A stretch of 33,464 nucleotides of DNA, taken from assembly GCA_017626135.1 (NCBI GenBank), contig JAGAJI010000064.1, forward strand, positions 1 through 33,464, read 5' to 3'. Below are positions 23,026 to 31,464 of the stretch, in pieces; the stretch's first letter is position 1, and each line of letters starts with the position of its first letter. The position numbers and the translations under genes are program-made. The notes beneath the pieces were generated by a model. It did no database searches. It saw nothing but the letters and a program-made list of their open reading frames with translations, and was not told the origin of the DNA. The stretch comes from Clostridia bacterium (GTDB lineage: Bacteria > Bacillota > Clostridia > Christensenellales > Borkfalkiaceae).

Positions 23026-24273
23026 TTAATTCAAAAAGTATTCCACGATTTCCCCGAACGCCACGGGCACGCTCTCGCCCGTCTCCATGGATTTGACGTT
23101 CGCTCTGCCCTCTTCGAGCTCGTTTCCGCCGATGACGGCGACGTATTTCGCCCCGAGCTTGTCCGCGTACTTGAACTGCGCTTTGAGGGAGCGTTCCATC
23201 AGATCGACTTCGGCGATCACGCCGTGATTGCGAAGGATAGTCGCCAGTTCAAATGCCTTCTTTCGGCAATCTCCGTCCATACCCGCAAGATATACGGTGG
23301 GTTTGATGGGCTCGGGAATTACCACGCCCGACTGCTCCATCACCATGAGCAATCTCTCGATCCCTGCCGCAAAACCCACGGCGGGGGTGGGCTTGCCGCC
23401 CAACTGCTCGATGAGTCCGTCGTATCTGCCGCCGCCGCAAACGGTGCCCTGCGCGCCGATGGACGTGGACACGAATTCAAACACCGTACGGGTGTAATAA
23501 TCGAGTCCGCGCACGATACGGGGATCGATCTCGTAATCGACGCCCGCCAGAGCGAGGCAGGATTTCACTTCCTCGAAGTGCGCCGCGCAATCCTCGCAAA
23601 GGTAGTCCAAAATCTTGGGCGCGTCCTTGTTGACGGCTTTGCATCCCTCCTCTTTGCAGTCCAGAAGGCGCAGAGGATTTTTCTCAAAACGAGTCCTGCA
23701 ATCGCCGCAGAGGGCACCCAGGTGTGGATGGAAGTAGTCTTTGAGCGCCTGATTGTACGCCGCGCGGCAGGTGGGACAACCGATGGAATTGATATACAGC
23801 TTGATCTGCAATCCGAGCTTTTTGAGCAAGGTGTCCGCGATGAGAATGGTCTCCGCGTCCGTCTGCGCGCTCGAAGCGCCGTACACTTCCACGCCGAACT
23901 GGTGGAACTCGCGCAGTCTGCCTGCCTGCGGTCTTTCATAGCGGAAGGCAGGAATGAGATAATACATTTTAGCAGGCAACGCGCCGTTACCCAAGCCGTT
24001 CTCGATATACGAACGCCCGACGCCCGCGGTGCCTTCGGGTTTCAAGGTGATAGAGCGGTCGCCCTTGTCCTTGAAGGTATACATTTCCTTCGTAACGACG
24101 TCGGTGGTTTCGCCTACGCCGCGGTTGAAAAGCTCGGTGTGTTCGAAAGTCGGCGTGCGAATTTCTTTCAGATTGAAAAGGGTTGCCACTTCGCGGGCGA
24201 CGCTTTCCACATATTGCCATTTGTAAGAATCTTGGGGCAGAACGTCCTTCGTGCCCTTGGGAATGTTGATCAT
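23026..24273 (-). CDS. hisS: Histidine--tRNA ligase
   Basis: HisRS charges tRNA-His. The 415-residue class II synthetase shows MINIPKGTKDVLPQDSYKW at the start, motif 2 FRYERPQAGRLREFHQFGVEVYG (about 109-131), the histidine signature RGLDYYTRTVFEF (about 256-268) and motif 3 AVGFAAGIERLLM (about 302-314). A C-terminal anticodon-binding domain ends the protein. A Cys-rich insertion (GCPTCR, CGDCRTRF, CEDCAAHF, about 163-232) carries paired CxxC motifs that look zinc-binding; such insertions occur in some HisRS of Clostridia. GAGGAAAG precedes the ATG. A palindromic-repeat copy in the frame encodes HPHLGA. It is followed by trxA. Confidence 0.97.
   Translation of the reverse strand: MINIPKGTKDVLPQDSYKWQYVESVAREVATLFNLKEIRTPTFEHTELFNRGVGETTDVVTKEMYTFKDKGDRSITLKPEGTAGVGRSYIENGLGNGALPAKMYYLIPAFRYERPQAGRLREFHQFGVEVYGASSAQTDAETILIADTLLKKLGLQIKLYINSIGCPTCRAAYNQALKDYFHPHLGALCGDCRTRFEKNPLRLLDCKEEGCKAVNKDAPKILDYLCEDCAAHFEEVKSCLALAGVDYEIDPRIVRGLDYYTRTVFEFVSTSIGAQGTVCGGGRYDGLIEQLGGKPTPAVGFAAGIERLLMVMEQSGVVIPEPIKPTVYLAGMDGDCRKKAFELATILRNHGVIAEVDLMERSLKAQFKYADKLGAKYVAVIGGNELEEGRANVKSMETGESVPVAFGEIVEYFLN
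23713..23733 (+). repeat. Short palindromic repeat, diverged copy inside hisS
   Basis: GGCACCCAGGTGTGGATGGA; keeps the CACC-CA-GGTG dyad of the copy at 3366 but not GCGTTGA. It falls in the Cys-rich insertion of HisRS. Confidence 0.4.
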
Positions 24274-24632
24274 AAATCTTTCCTCTTTTACGTTTTATCT
24301 ATGTGGTACGAGGGTACCATGTCTGCGTTGAGCGTTGTTTTGCGGAGCGGCTCCGCTGCCATGACTTACTACCTTACCGTTCGTTTTTAAGTAAGCCCGT
24401 ATGGGTGTGGGCGGTGGCGATGCGCCACGGCATTCTCTTACTACTGTGTCTTTCGTTTTTTAAGAAAGACCGTATTTGTGTGAGTTTGCCGTACTATCGG
24501 GGGTGCAAGCGATCGCTTGCTTGTTGTGGGTCCTATTCCGCCTTTCGGCGGCGACTGCCGTCGAGGCGCAAGGGTTCCACCCTTGCAACCCGCAAGGAAC
24601 TGAGTTCCTTGACTTCCCTTCCGCAGGGCTGG
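24274..24632. repeat. Composite hairpin-repeat region between hslU and hisS (families B then A)
   Basis: A geneless 359-base spacer. From 24312 comes a short palindromic repeat, then GCGGAG-CGG-CTCCGC, then the family B block at 24366-24403 (35 of 38 identical to the pckG leader) and a second, diverged block at 24438-24475 whose stem is GTCTTTC/GAAAGAC. Family A follows: GCAAGCGATCGCTTGC palindrome, bases 24528-24576 (47 of 49 identical to the proB-proA gap) and CAAGGAACT-G-AGTTCCTTG (24593-24611). Surrounding genes are on the minus strand while the family A copies in the pro operon lie along the transcribed strand, so orientation does not follow transcription. Confidence 0.75.
24312..24334 (+). 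repeat. Short palindromic repeat, copy upstream of hisS
   Basis: GGGTACCATGTCTGCGTTGA, differing from the post-proC copy only at its left end. It lies in the hisS leader region. Confidence 0.65.
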
Positions 24633-25943
24633 TTACAGCACGTATTTTTTCAGGTTGCGGTTGCCGGTGAGTTTTTGCAGGTGCTCGTCGACGTATTTTT
24701 TGTCGATGTTCAGCGTGAACATCGGATAGTCTCCGCCGGCGTTGAAGGAAATGTCTTCCAACAAATACTCCATCACCGTGTGTAACCGTCTCGCGCCGAT
24801 GTCTTCCGACGTCAGATTCAGCTCGACCGATACTTCCGCGATTCGCTCGATTGCGCCTTCGTCAAACTGTAAATCGATATTGTCCACGCTCAAAAGCTGT
24901 CTGTACTGGAAGGTGAGCGAGTTCTCCGTCTCCGTCAAAATTCGGATAAAATCCTCCTTCGTCAGGCTGTGGAGCTCCACCGACACGGGGAACCGTCCCT
25001 GCAATTCGGGAATCAGATCCTCAATCGACGCCACATGGAACGCCCCTGCCGCAATGAAAAGAATGAAATCCGTCTTGATAGGGCCGTACTTCGTCACCAC
25101 CGTCGAGCCTTCGACGATGGGCAGAATGTCGCGCTGTACCCCCTCTCTCGACACGTCCGCGCCGTTCCGATTTCCCTTGCCTGCGATCTTATCGATCTCG
25201 TCGATGAATACGATCCCGTCGTTTTCCGCTCTGTACAGCGCCTCTGCCTTGATCGCGTCCTCGTCCAAAAGTTTATCCGATTCCTCGCTCAACACCAGTT
25301 CGAAAGCCTCATTCACAGTCAAACGGCGTTTCTTCTTTTTCTGCGGGAATATATCCCCAAAAATACTGCCGATGGTAATCGACGCACCGCCGGGCATGAG
25401 CTCCATGGGTGCCTGAGGCGCCTCCGTGACTTCCATTTCAATCGTGAAATTGTCGTACTGACCCTTTCGGAACTCGTCCAAAAGATTTGCCTCGAATACC
25501 TCTTTCGCCAAATCTCCTTTGTCGTCCTTCTTCGCCTCTGCGAGCGCGTGCACGATACGTTTCTCCGCGCGCGCCGTCGCCTTTGCCTTGACCTCTTCTT
25601 CCTTCTCCGCTTTCACGAGGCGGTACGCACATTCCGCCAAGTCGCGGATCATGCCCTCGACGTCCTTGCCCACATACCCCACTTCGGTATACTTGGTCGC
25701 TTCCACCTTCACGAAAGGCGCTTTCACAAGTTTGGCAAGCCGTCTTGCAATCTCCGTCTTCCCGACTCCCGTCGGGCCTTTCATAATGATGTTCTTCGGC
25801 GTGATCTCTTCGCGGATTTCAGGGGGGAGCTGCGCCCGTCTATAACGGTTTCTCAGCGCAATCGCCACCGATTTTTTCGCCTCGTCCTGTCCGATGATGT
25901 ATTTGTCCAACTGATATACGATTTGTTTGGGGGATAAATCCAT
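24633..25943 (-). CDS. hslU: ATP-dependent protease ATPase subunit HslU
   Basis: HslU is the AAA+ unfoldase that feeds substrates to HslV. The 436-residue protein begins LSPKQIVYQLDKYIIGQDEAKKSVAIALRNRYRR, with Walker A GPTGVGKTE (about 56-64), the substrate pore loop KYTEVGYVGKDVEG (about 84-97) and Walker B GIVFIDEIDKIAG. The I domain follows (about 110-215). The C-terminal tail ends LKKYVL, close to the LSRYIL end that docks into HslV. It starts three bases after the hslV stop, with AAGGAGG inside the hslV end. Confidence 0.97.
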   Translation of the reverse strand: MDLSPKQIVYQLDKYIIGQDEAKKSVAIALRNRYRRAQLPPEIREEITPKNIIMKGPTGVGKTEIARRLAKLVKAPFVKVEATKYTEVGYVGKDVEGMIRDLAECAYRLVKAEKEEEVKAKATARAEKRIVHALAEAKKDDKGDLAKEVFEANLLDEFRKGQYDNFTIEMEVTEAPQAPMELMPGGASITIGSIFGDIFPQKKKKRRLTVNEAFELVLSEESDKLLDEDAIKAEALYRAENDGIVFIDEIDKIAGKGNRNGADVSREGVQRDILPIVEGSTVVTKYGPIKTDFILFIAAGAFHVASIEDLIPELQGRFPVSVELHSLTKEDFIRILTETENSLTFQYRQLLSVDNIDLQFDEGAIERIAEVSVELNLTSEDIGARRLHTVMEYLLEDISFNAGGDYPMFTLNIDKKYVDEHLQKLTGNRNLKKYVL

Positions 25944-25946
25944 AAT

Positions 25947-26570
25947 TTAGTCCTCCTTTTTCGCCCGTTTCGCACGGGATTTTTTCACCGTTTTTTCCTC
26001 GTTCGAGGGGGGCAGGGTTGCGTTCACGTCCGATTTTCCCACCACTTCGCAACGAATGTTGTCGTTGGTGAACACGCAGATTTGCGAGGCGATTTTCAGT
26101 GCCTTCTTGGCAATCGTCTCCGCGTCGTAGTCCGTCTCCTGATACAGCGCTCTCGCCGCCGCCAAGGCGTAATTCCCGCCGCTGCCGATGGCGCAAACGC
26201 CCTCGTCGGGTTCGATGACTTCCCCCGTACCCGAGAGAATGAGCAGCGTATTCTCGTCCGCCGTGATCATCATCGCGTCCAGCTTTCTGCCGATTTTGTC
26301 GCTTCTCCAAAGGTCGGCGAGTTCCACCGCCGAACGCATCAGATTGCCACCGAATTTATTGAGCATTCCCTCAAAACGCTCGGTGAGCGCAAACGCGTCC
26401 GTGACCGAACCCGCAAAGCCCAAAATAACTTTCCCGTCGAAAATGCGGCGCACCTTCACCGCCGTGTTTTTGAAAATGACCGATTCGCCCATCGTGACCT
26501 GTCCGTCGCCGGCAATCGCCGTGACGCCGCCTCTCTTGACGGCGCAAATGGTCGTTCCTCTGAATTCCAT
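25947..26570 (-). CDS. hslV: ATP-dependent protease peptidase subunit HslV
   Basis: HslV is the threonine peptidase of the HslUV protease. The sequence [28 protein letters not shown] shows the usual processing site, with Thr6 as the predicted mature N-terminal nucleophile. [18 protein letters not shown] (about 127-144) is also diagnostic. The protein is 207 residues, about 30 longer than typical HslV, because of a lysine-rich tail after CEVVGKSDV ([14 protein letters not shown] at the end). I use the ATG at 26570 with AAGGAG before it; the in-frame start 16 codons upstream does not match the family. It is coupled to hslU. Confidence 0.95.
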   Translation of the reverse strand: MEFRGTTICAVKRGGVTAIAGDGQVTMGESVIFKNTAVKVRRIFDGKVILGFAGSVTDAFALTERFEGMLNKFGGNLMRSAVELADLWRSDKIGRKLDAMMITADENTLLILSGTGEVIEPDEGVCAIGSGGNYALAAARALYQETDYDAETIAKKALKIASQICVFTNDNIRCEVVGKSDVNATLPPSNEEKTVKKSRAKRAKKED

Positions 26571-26592
26571 TGTATTTTTCTCCTTGTTGAAC

Positions 26593-27897
26593 TTAAAGCT
26601 GTTCTTGAATACACGCAAGCGCCCGTTCCGCCAACGCCCGATAGCGTTCCTTCTTATCCTTGATGCGCACGGGCAAACTCTCCAAGATGCCGAAGTTGGC
26701 GTTCATGGGCTGGAAGTCCTTGACTTTCGTCGTGATATGCGTCTGCAAAGCGCCGCAAACGGTGCGGTCGTCAAAGACGTGGGTGGGACGTTCTAAAATT
26801 TCGTCTGCGATATGGATCGCCGCGAGCAAGCCGCTCGCCGCACTTTCGACATACCCTTCCACGCCCGTGATCTGCCCTGCGAAGAACAGTCTTTGATTAT
26901 TCATAACCGCAAAATGACGATTCAAAACGTCGGGGGATTGAATGTACGTATTCCTGTGCATGACGCCGTAACGCAAAAATTCCGCGTTCTTTAAGGCGGG
27001 AATCATGGAGAACACCCGTTTCTGCTCGGGGAATTTCAAGTTCGTCTGAAACCCGACGAGGTTGTACGTCGTCCCCGCCTCATTCTCCTTGCGGAGCTGC
27101 AACACGGCGTACGGGCGTTTGCCGTCCTCGCCGTACAGTCCCACGGGTTTGAGCGTGCCGTAGCGCAGGGTATCCCTGCCGCGCGACGCCATCACTTCCA
27201 AGGGCATACACCCCTCGAAAATCTCCCCCTTTTCAAATTCATGCAATTCCGCCCGCTCCGCACCCAAAAGCGCGTCCACGAAGGCGTAATACTCGTCCTT
27301 GTCCATGGGGCAGTTGATATAATCCCCCGTGCCTTTGCCGTAGCGATCCCCCGTGAAGGCGCAGCTCATGTCCACGCTGTCTGCGGAAATAATGGGCGCG
27401 GACGCGTCGTAGAAATGCAAGCCGCCTCCCGTGAGGCGCAAAATATCCTCGCTAAGTGCGTCCGACGTGAGGGGCCCCGTCGCGATGATCACGTACCTGC
27501 CCCCCACCTCTTCGGTGGAAGGCACCTTCTTCACCTCTTCGGAAAGGAGGGTGAGGTTGGGGCAGGATTTGAGTTTTTGCGTGATATACGCCGAGAATTT
27601 TTCCCGATCGACGGCAAGCGCCGCCCCTGCCGGGACTTTGGTCGCGTCCGCCGCCTCGATAATCATCGAGCCCAAAAGCCGCATCTCCTCTTTCAGCAGT
27701 CCGCACGCGTTCGCGTAGATATCGTTGCTCTTTAAGGAGTTGGAACAGACCAGCTCCCCGTAGTTTTCACTCTCGTACGCCGGCGTGAATTTTTTGGGTT
27801 TCATCTCCACGAGGGTGGTTTTGATCCCACGGCTCGCGAGATAATACGCCGCCTCGCTCCCTGCCAAGCCGCCGCCGACAATCAGGACTTCCCTCAT
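26593..27897 (-). CDS. trmFO: tRNA (uracil-54,C5)-methyltransferase, folate/FAD-dependent
   Basis: TrmFO makes m5U54 (ribothymidine) in tRNA using methylene-tetrahydrofolate and FADH2. The 434-residue protein starts with the FAD loop [21 protein letters not shown] (about 4-24). It continues with the family-specific [18 protein letters not shown] (about 41-58), which holds a Cys, and [31 protein letters not shown], and the C-terminal [21 protein letters not shown] (about 340-360). Length is normal. Its ATG overlaps the topA stop by four bases (ATGA). In Firmicutes this gene typically sits between topA and hslV (often with xerC/codV between), as here. Confidence 0.96.
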   Translation of the reverse strand: MREVLIVGGGLAGSEAAYYLASRGIKTTLVEMKPKKFTPAYESENYGELVCSNSLKSNDIYANACGLLKEEMRLLGSMIIEAADATKVPAGAALAVDREKFSAYITQKLKSCPNLTLLSEEVKKVPSTEEVGGRYVIIATGPLTSDALSEDILRLTGGGLHFYDASAPIISADSVDMSCAFTGDRYGKGTGDYINCPMDKDEYYAFVDALLGAERAELHEFEKGEIFEGCMPLEVMASRGRDTLRYGTLKPVGLYGEDGKRPYAVLQLRKENEAGTTYNLVGFQTNLKFPEQKRVFSMIPALKNAEFLRYGVMHRNTYIQSPDVLNRHFAVMNNQRLFFAGQITGVEGYVESAASGLLAAIHIADEILERPTHVFDDRTVCGALQTHITTKVKDFQPMNANFGILESLPVRIKDKKERYRALAERALACIQEQL

Positions 27898-30236
27898 TCT
27901 TCAAAGTCCTCGGGGAAGTACCCTGCGTCGTCGTAGTCGTAGAAGGGTTCTTCCAGAGGGGGCGCCTCAAACCCGTCCGCCATATTCGGAGCCTTCTTCC
28001 CTTTCGTCTGCGGTTGTTCCGTCTTGACGCGGTAGTTGCAGTCCTTATTGCTGCACTTCACGTTGCCGCGCGCCGTCTTGACGAGGTAGCCGTTTCCGCA
28101 TTGCGGGCATTTCTCCCCCGTCGGGACGTCCCAGCTCATGAATTTACAGTCGGGATAGCCGATACAGCTGTAATATACCTTGCCTTTTTTGGACTTTCTT
28201 ACGCTCATCGCCGAGCCGCATTCGGGGCAAATGCCTGCGAGCTTGGGCTCTTCATCGGTGGGCATGGACATGGTGGATTTGCAGTCGGGATAACTCGGAC
28301 AAGCCAAAAATCTCCCGAATTTACCGCTCTTGTAGACCATGTTCTCCCCGCACTTGGGGCAGCGCACCGAAGAAATTTCCTCCTTGCTTTCGCTGACGAT
28401 GTTATGACATTCGGGGTAGTTGGAGCAAGCCAAATACTTGCCGAACTTGCCCATTCTGCGGAGCATGAGGTGACCGCACTTGGCGCAGACTTCCTGCGTG
28501 AGCTCGTCGCCGTAGCCCGACGCCTTCTTCAAATTCTGCTCGAACCCGGGATAGAACTTCCCGATGACTTCGTGCCAGTCCACGCCCCCCTCTTCGATGT
28601 CGTCGAGTTTGGTTTCCATGTCCGCCGTAAAGCCTACGTCCATGACGTCCTTAAAACAGCTCGTGAGCATATCTACGACGTCGTAGGCGATGGGGGTAGG
28701 GTACATATATTTGCCGTCTTTCTTGACGTATTTTTGCATGAGTTTGGAAATGATCGTCGCGTACGTGGACGGTCTGCCGATCCCCTTTTCTTCCATCGTC
28801 TTGACGAGGGAGGCGTCCGTATAGCGCAGAGGGGGCTTGGTGAATTTTTGTTCCTTCTGCATGGAAATGAGGTTGAGTTCGTCCCCTTCGTTCAAATCGG
28901 GCAGGAGCTTGGCGAGGCTGATTTCGTCCTCGTCCTCCTTCTTGACGCTCATATCCTGATACACGGCGGTGAACCCCGCGAACAGCATCACCCTGCCGCT
29001 CGCCTTGAAAATATAGCCGCTGTTGTCGATCTCCATCTGCATACTGTTGTACTTCGCTTCCGCCATCTGCGAGGCGAGGAAACGCTCGTACACGAGCTTA
29101 TAGAGCGCAAAATGCTTCTTATCCAAAAGAGTTTTCGCTTTTTCCGGCGTCATCTCCAAATCGATGGGACGAATTGCCTCGTGCGCGTCCTGCGCTCCCT
29201 TCTTGGATGCGTAATAGTTGGGCTTTTCGGGTGCGTAGTCGTCGCCGTACACCTTGCGGATACGCTCTAACGCCTTCGCCTGCGCCTCTTTGGAGACGCG
29301 GACGGAGTCCGTTCTCATATAGGTGATGAACGCGATGTGGTCGCCGTTTTCGGTGTCGATACCCTCGTACAGGTGCTGGGCGAGCATCATCGTTTCGGGG
29401 GAAGTGAACCCGAGCTTATTCGACGCGTCCTGTTGCAGGGAGCTCGTCGTAAACGGAGCGGGCGCGTGCGCCTTGACGATGGATTTCTTGGTCTTGGAGA
29501 CGACGAATTTCCCCTTTTGCAAAACCGCCAAAACCTGCTCGGTTTCCTCGGCGGACGAGGGTTTGTACTTTTTCGTTCCCTTCTTTTCGAGCATCGCTTT
29601 GAAAGAGGCGTATTCCGCGCGCAAATCCTGCAATTCCGCCGTCAGATTCCAGTATTCCTGCGGCACGAACGCGGTGATCTCACGCTCCCGTTCCACGATG
29701 AGACGAAGCGCCACCGACTGCACGCGTCCCCCCGAAAGGGTGCGTTTGCCGTTGCCGTTCTTGTCCTCGATCTTATGGTTCAAAAGGGTGGAGAGCTTAT
29801 AGCCCACGAGTCTGTCCAGCACGCGGCGCGCCTGCTGTGCGTCGACGAGGCTGTAATTGATCGTTCTGGGTTTTTTGAGCGCCGCCTCGATGGCGTTTTT
29901 GGAGACTTCGTTGAATTCGATACGGTTTTTCCCGTCCTCGTTGAGTCCCAACACCGTCTGCAAATGCCACGCAATCGCTTCTCCTTCGCGATCGGGGTCG
30001 GTTGCGAGATAGACGCGATCCGCTTTTTTCGTCGCGTCTACCAAACGGCGAATGACGTCCTCTTTCCCTTCGGAATTGACGTACTTGGGTTCGTAATTGT
30101 TCTTGATATCCACGCCGAGCGTATGCACGGGCAGGTCGCGAATGTGCCCTGCGGACGCGTCCACACGGTACTGACCTTTGAGATACTTGGAGATTGTTTT
30201 CGCCTTGGAAGGCGACTCTACGATAATTAAATCCAT
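27894..30236 (-). CDS. topA: DNA topoisomerase I (type IA)
   Basis: TopA relaxes negative supercoils by single-strand passage. The 780-residue protein has the Toprim domain (MDLIIVESPSKAKTISKYL; DPDRE at about 80-84), and the active-site tyrosine in FITYMRTDS (Tyr about 306). GIGRPSTYATIISKLMQK also matches. Four C-terminal Cys4 zinc ribbons follow, each of the CxxCG...C...C kind (CAKCGHLML, CPKCGENMV, CPECGSAMS, CPQCGNGYL). The end is acidic and proline-rich. GAGG lies before the ATG. It is 23 bases after dprA and overlaps trmFO. Confidence 0.98.
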   Translation of the reverse strand: MDLIIVESPSKAKTISKYLKGQYRVDASAGHIRDLPVHTLGVDIKNNYEPKYVNSEGKEDVIRRLVDATKKADRVYLATDPDREGEAIAWHLQTVLGLNEDGKNRIEFNEVSKNAIEAALKKPRTINYSLVDAQQARRVLDRLVGYKLSTLLNHKIEDKNGNGKRTLSGGRVQSVALRLIVEREREITAFVPQEYWNLTAELQDLRAEYASFKAMLEKKGTKKYKPSSAEETEQVLAVLQKGKFVVSKTKKSIVKAHAPAPFTTSSLQQDASNKLGFTSPETMMLAQHLYEGIDTENGDHIAFITYMRTDSVRVSKEAQAKALERIRKVYGDDYAPEKPNYYASKKGAQDAHEAIRPIDLEMTPEKAKTLLDKKHFALYKLVYERFLASQMAEAKYNSMQMEIDNSGYIFKASGRVMLFAGFTAVYQDMSVKKEDEDEISLAKLLPDLNEGDELNLISMQKEQKFTKPPLRYTDASLVKTMEEKGIGRPSTYATIISKLMQKYVKKDGKYMYPTPIAYDVVDMLTSCFKDVMDVGFTADMETKLDDIEEGGVDWHEVIGKFYPGFEQNLKKASGYGDELTQEVCAKCGHLMLRRMGKFGKYLACSNYPECHNIVSESKEEISSVRCPKCGENMVYKSGKFGRFLACPSYPDCKSTMSMPTDEEPKLAGICPECGSAMSVRKSKKGKVYYSCIGYPDCKFMSWDVPTGEKCPQCGNGYLVKTARGNVKCSNKDCNYRVKTEQPQTKGKKAPNMADGFEAPPLEEPFYDYDDAGYFPEDFEE

Positions 30237-30259
30237 TTTATATTCCTCAAACTACGATT

Positions 30260-31138
30260 TTACAATTTGCCGCCCTCTTTGATGGGCTTGTAGCGGTTGC
30301 CGCCAAGAGCGACGACCACCCCTTTGACTTCGAGCGCAGAGAGCACCGACTTCGCCTTGAAGGTGGGAAGCCCCGACACCGCCGCGATATCCATGATATG
30401 CCCCTCGGACAGGTTCCGAAGCGCCGTCATCACTTTGAGTTCGTCCGTCGTCAACGAAACGGGCGCGATTTTTTCTTCCTCTAACGTTATACCCAACTTA
30501 TTCGCGATATCAAACGCCGTTTCCGTCAAAACGCCGCCCGCCTTGATAATGGCGTTACAGCCTTCCCCCGCCGCGCTCCCCGGGAAATAGGGCAACGCGA
30601 ACACCGGTTTCTTCTGCCCCCACGCGTAGCGAGCGGTAATGAGCGCGCCGCTCTTTTCCGCCGCCCCGAGCACCAACGTACCCACGCCGAGCGCCGCCAA
30701 CAGCTTGTTCCTGTATTCGTAGGAAAAGTTGCGCACGGGCGTTTCGTAGGGGTAAGGGGAGAGAATCAAGCCCTTTTCGGACACCTTCTCAAGGAGGGGT
30801 TGCAGGGCTTGGGAGACGGACGAAAAACCGCCTGCAAGCACGCAGATGACCTTGCCGCTCCCCGAAAGCGCGCCGTCGATCGCCGCGCTGTCGCCGCCGT
30901 CCGCCGTGCCCGTCGTGACGACGAGGGAATAGGACAAGTCCTTCGCGATGGTCTGTCCGAGCTTTAACGCAGGAGCAGGTGTGCGACGAGAGCCGACGAC
31001 GACCAGTTTGGTCTGGCGGAGCAAGGACAAATCCCCCACGGCGTACGCCGTTTCGGGCGCGTCCGAAAGCGCGCGCCATTCTTTGGGATAGTCCGCCGAC
31101 GATTTTGGAATTTCTCTGATTTTATATTTGCTGAACAA
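30260..31138 (-). CDS. dprA: DNA-processing protein DprA, divergent
   Basis: DprA loads RecA on incoming single-stranded DNA in transformation. The 292-residue protein keeps the Rossmann-like Smf fold: VVVGSRRTPAPALKLG (about 47-62), VICVLAGG, SPYPYETPVRNFSYEYRNKLLAAL (about 126-149), SGALITARYAWGQKKPVFALP (about 163-183), GCNAIIKAGG. A winged-helix tail follows (about 225-285). The segment that is SG-x-A-x-GID-x-x-AH in most family members reads TTGTADGGDSAAIDGAL here, so the usual Arg and His are missing. Start is a TTG with AAGGAG seven bases before it. It lies between a DUF1294 gene and topA, a common Firmicute context. The family call is safe; full activity is uncertain. Confidence 0.88.
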   Translation of the reverse strand: MFSKYKIREIPKSSADYPKEWRALSDAPETAYAVGDLSLLRQTKLVVVGSRRTPAPALKLGQTIAKDLSYSLVVTTGTADGGDSAAIDGALSGSGKVICVLAGGFSSVSQALQPLLEKVSEKGLILSPYPYETPVRNFSYEYRNKLLAALGVGTLVLGAAEKSGALITARYAWGQKKPVFALPYFPGSAAGEGCNAIIKAGGVLTETAFDIANKLGITLEEEKIAPVSLTTDELKVMTALRNLSEGHIMDIAAVSGLPTFKAKSVLSALEVKGVVVALGGNRYKPIKEGGKL

Positions 31139-31169
31139 AACCGTTCTCCTTATAAGATTTCAAAAGTAT

Positions 31170-31454
31170 TCAAAATAAAATATCGGGGTGGAAGAGCAGG
31201 AAGACGAAGAGCGCCGCCTGCCAGAGTATGCCTATGAAATGAACGAAGTGAAAATACCACTTCCGCGTTTTATGCCGCGCCAAAAACATCGCGAGGTACC
31301 CTCCGCACCCACCGCCTAAAAAGGACAGCGTGAGCAAGGTCGCCTCGGGGATCCGCCATTCCCCCTTTTGCGCCTTTTTCTTGTCGGCAAAATAGACGAA
31401 GAAGGCGACGAGGGAGAGGGCGGCTACGTAGATCGCGTAAATCGTGAACGTCAT
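31170..31454 (-). CDS. DUF1294 small membrane protein
   Basis: A 94-residue protein with three hydrophobic stretches (about 3-23, 38-60, 72-92). It contains FADKKKAQKGEWRIPEATLLTLSFLGGGCGGYLAMFLARHKTRKWYFHF, the DK-x-x-A...R-x-PE...GG-x-x-G...HKT-x-K-x-x-F pattern of DUF1294. Function is not known for the family. It starts ten bases after the yifB stop behind GAGGAGG and is followed by dprA 31 bases later, so it is part of the yifB-to-hslU unit. Confidence 0.88.
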   Translation of the reverse strand: MTFTIYAIYVAALSLVAFFVYFADKKKAQKGEWRIPEATLLTLSFLGGGCGGYLAMFLARHKTRKWYFHFVHFIGILWQAALFVFLLFHPDILF

Positions 31455-31464
31455 GCGCGCCTCC

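Noticed and set aside
22597..24390. 597-codon + strand frame opposite trxA and hisS
   Set aside because: It spans two well-identified genes and the repeat-filled spacer on the other strand; no family match and no ribosome site.
24274..24632. T-box leader for hisS
   Set aside because: No T-box core, specifier or terminator arrangement on the minus strand; the hairpins belong to the repeat families found elsewhere.
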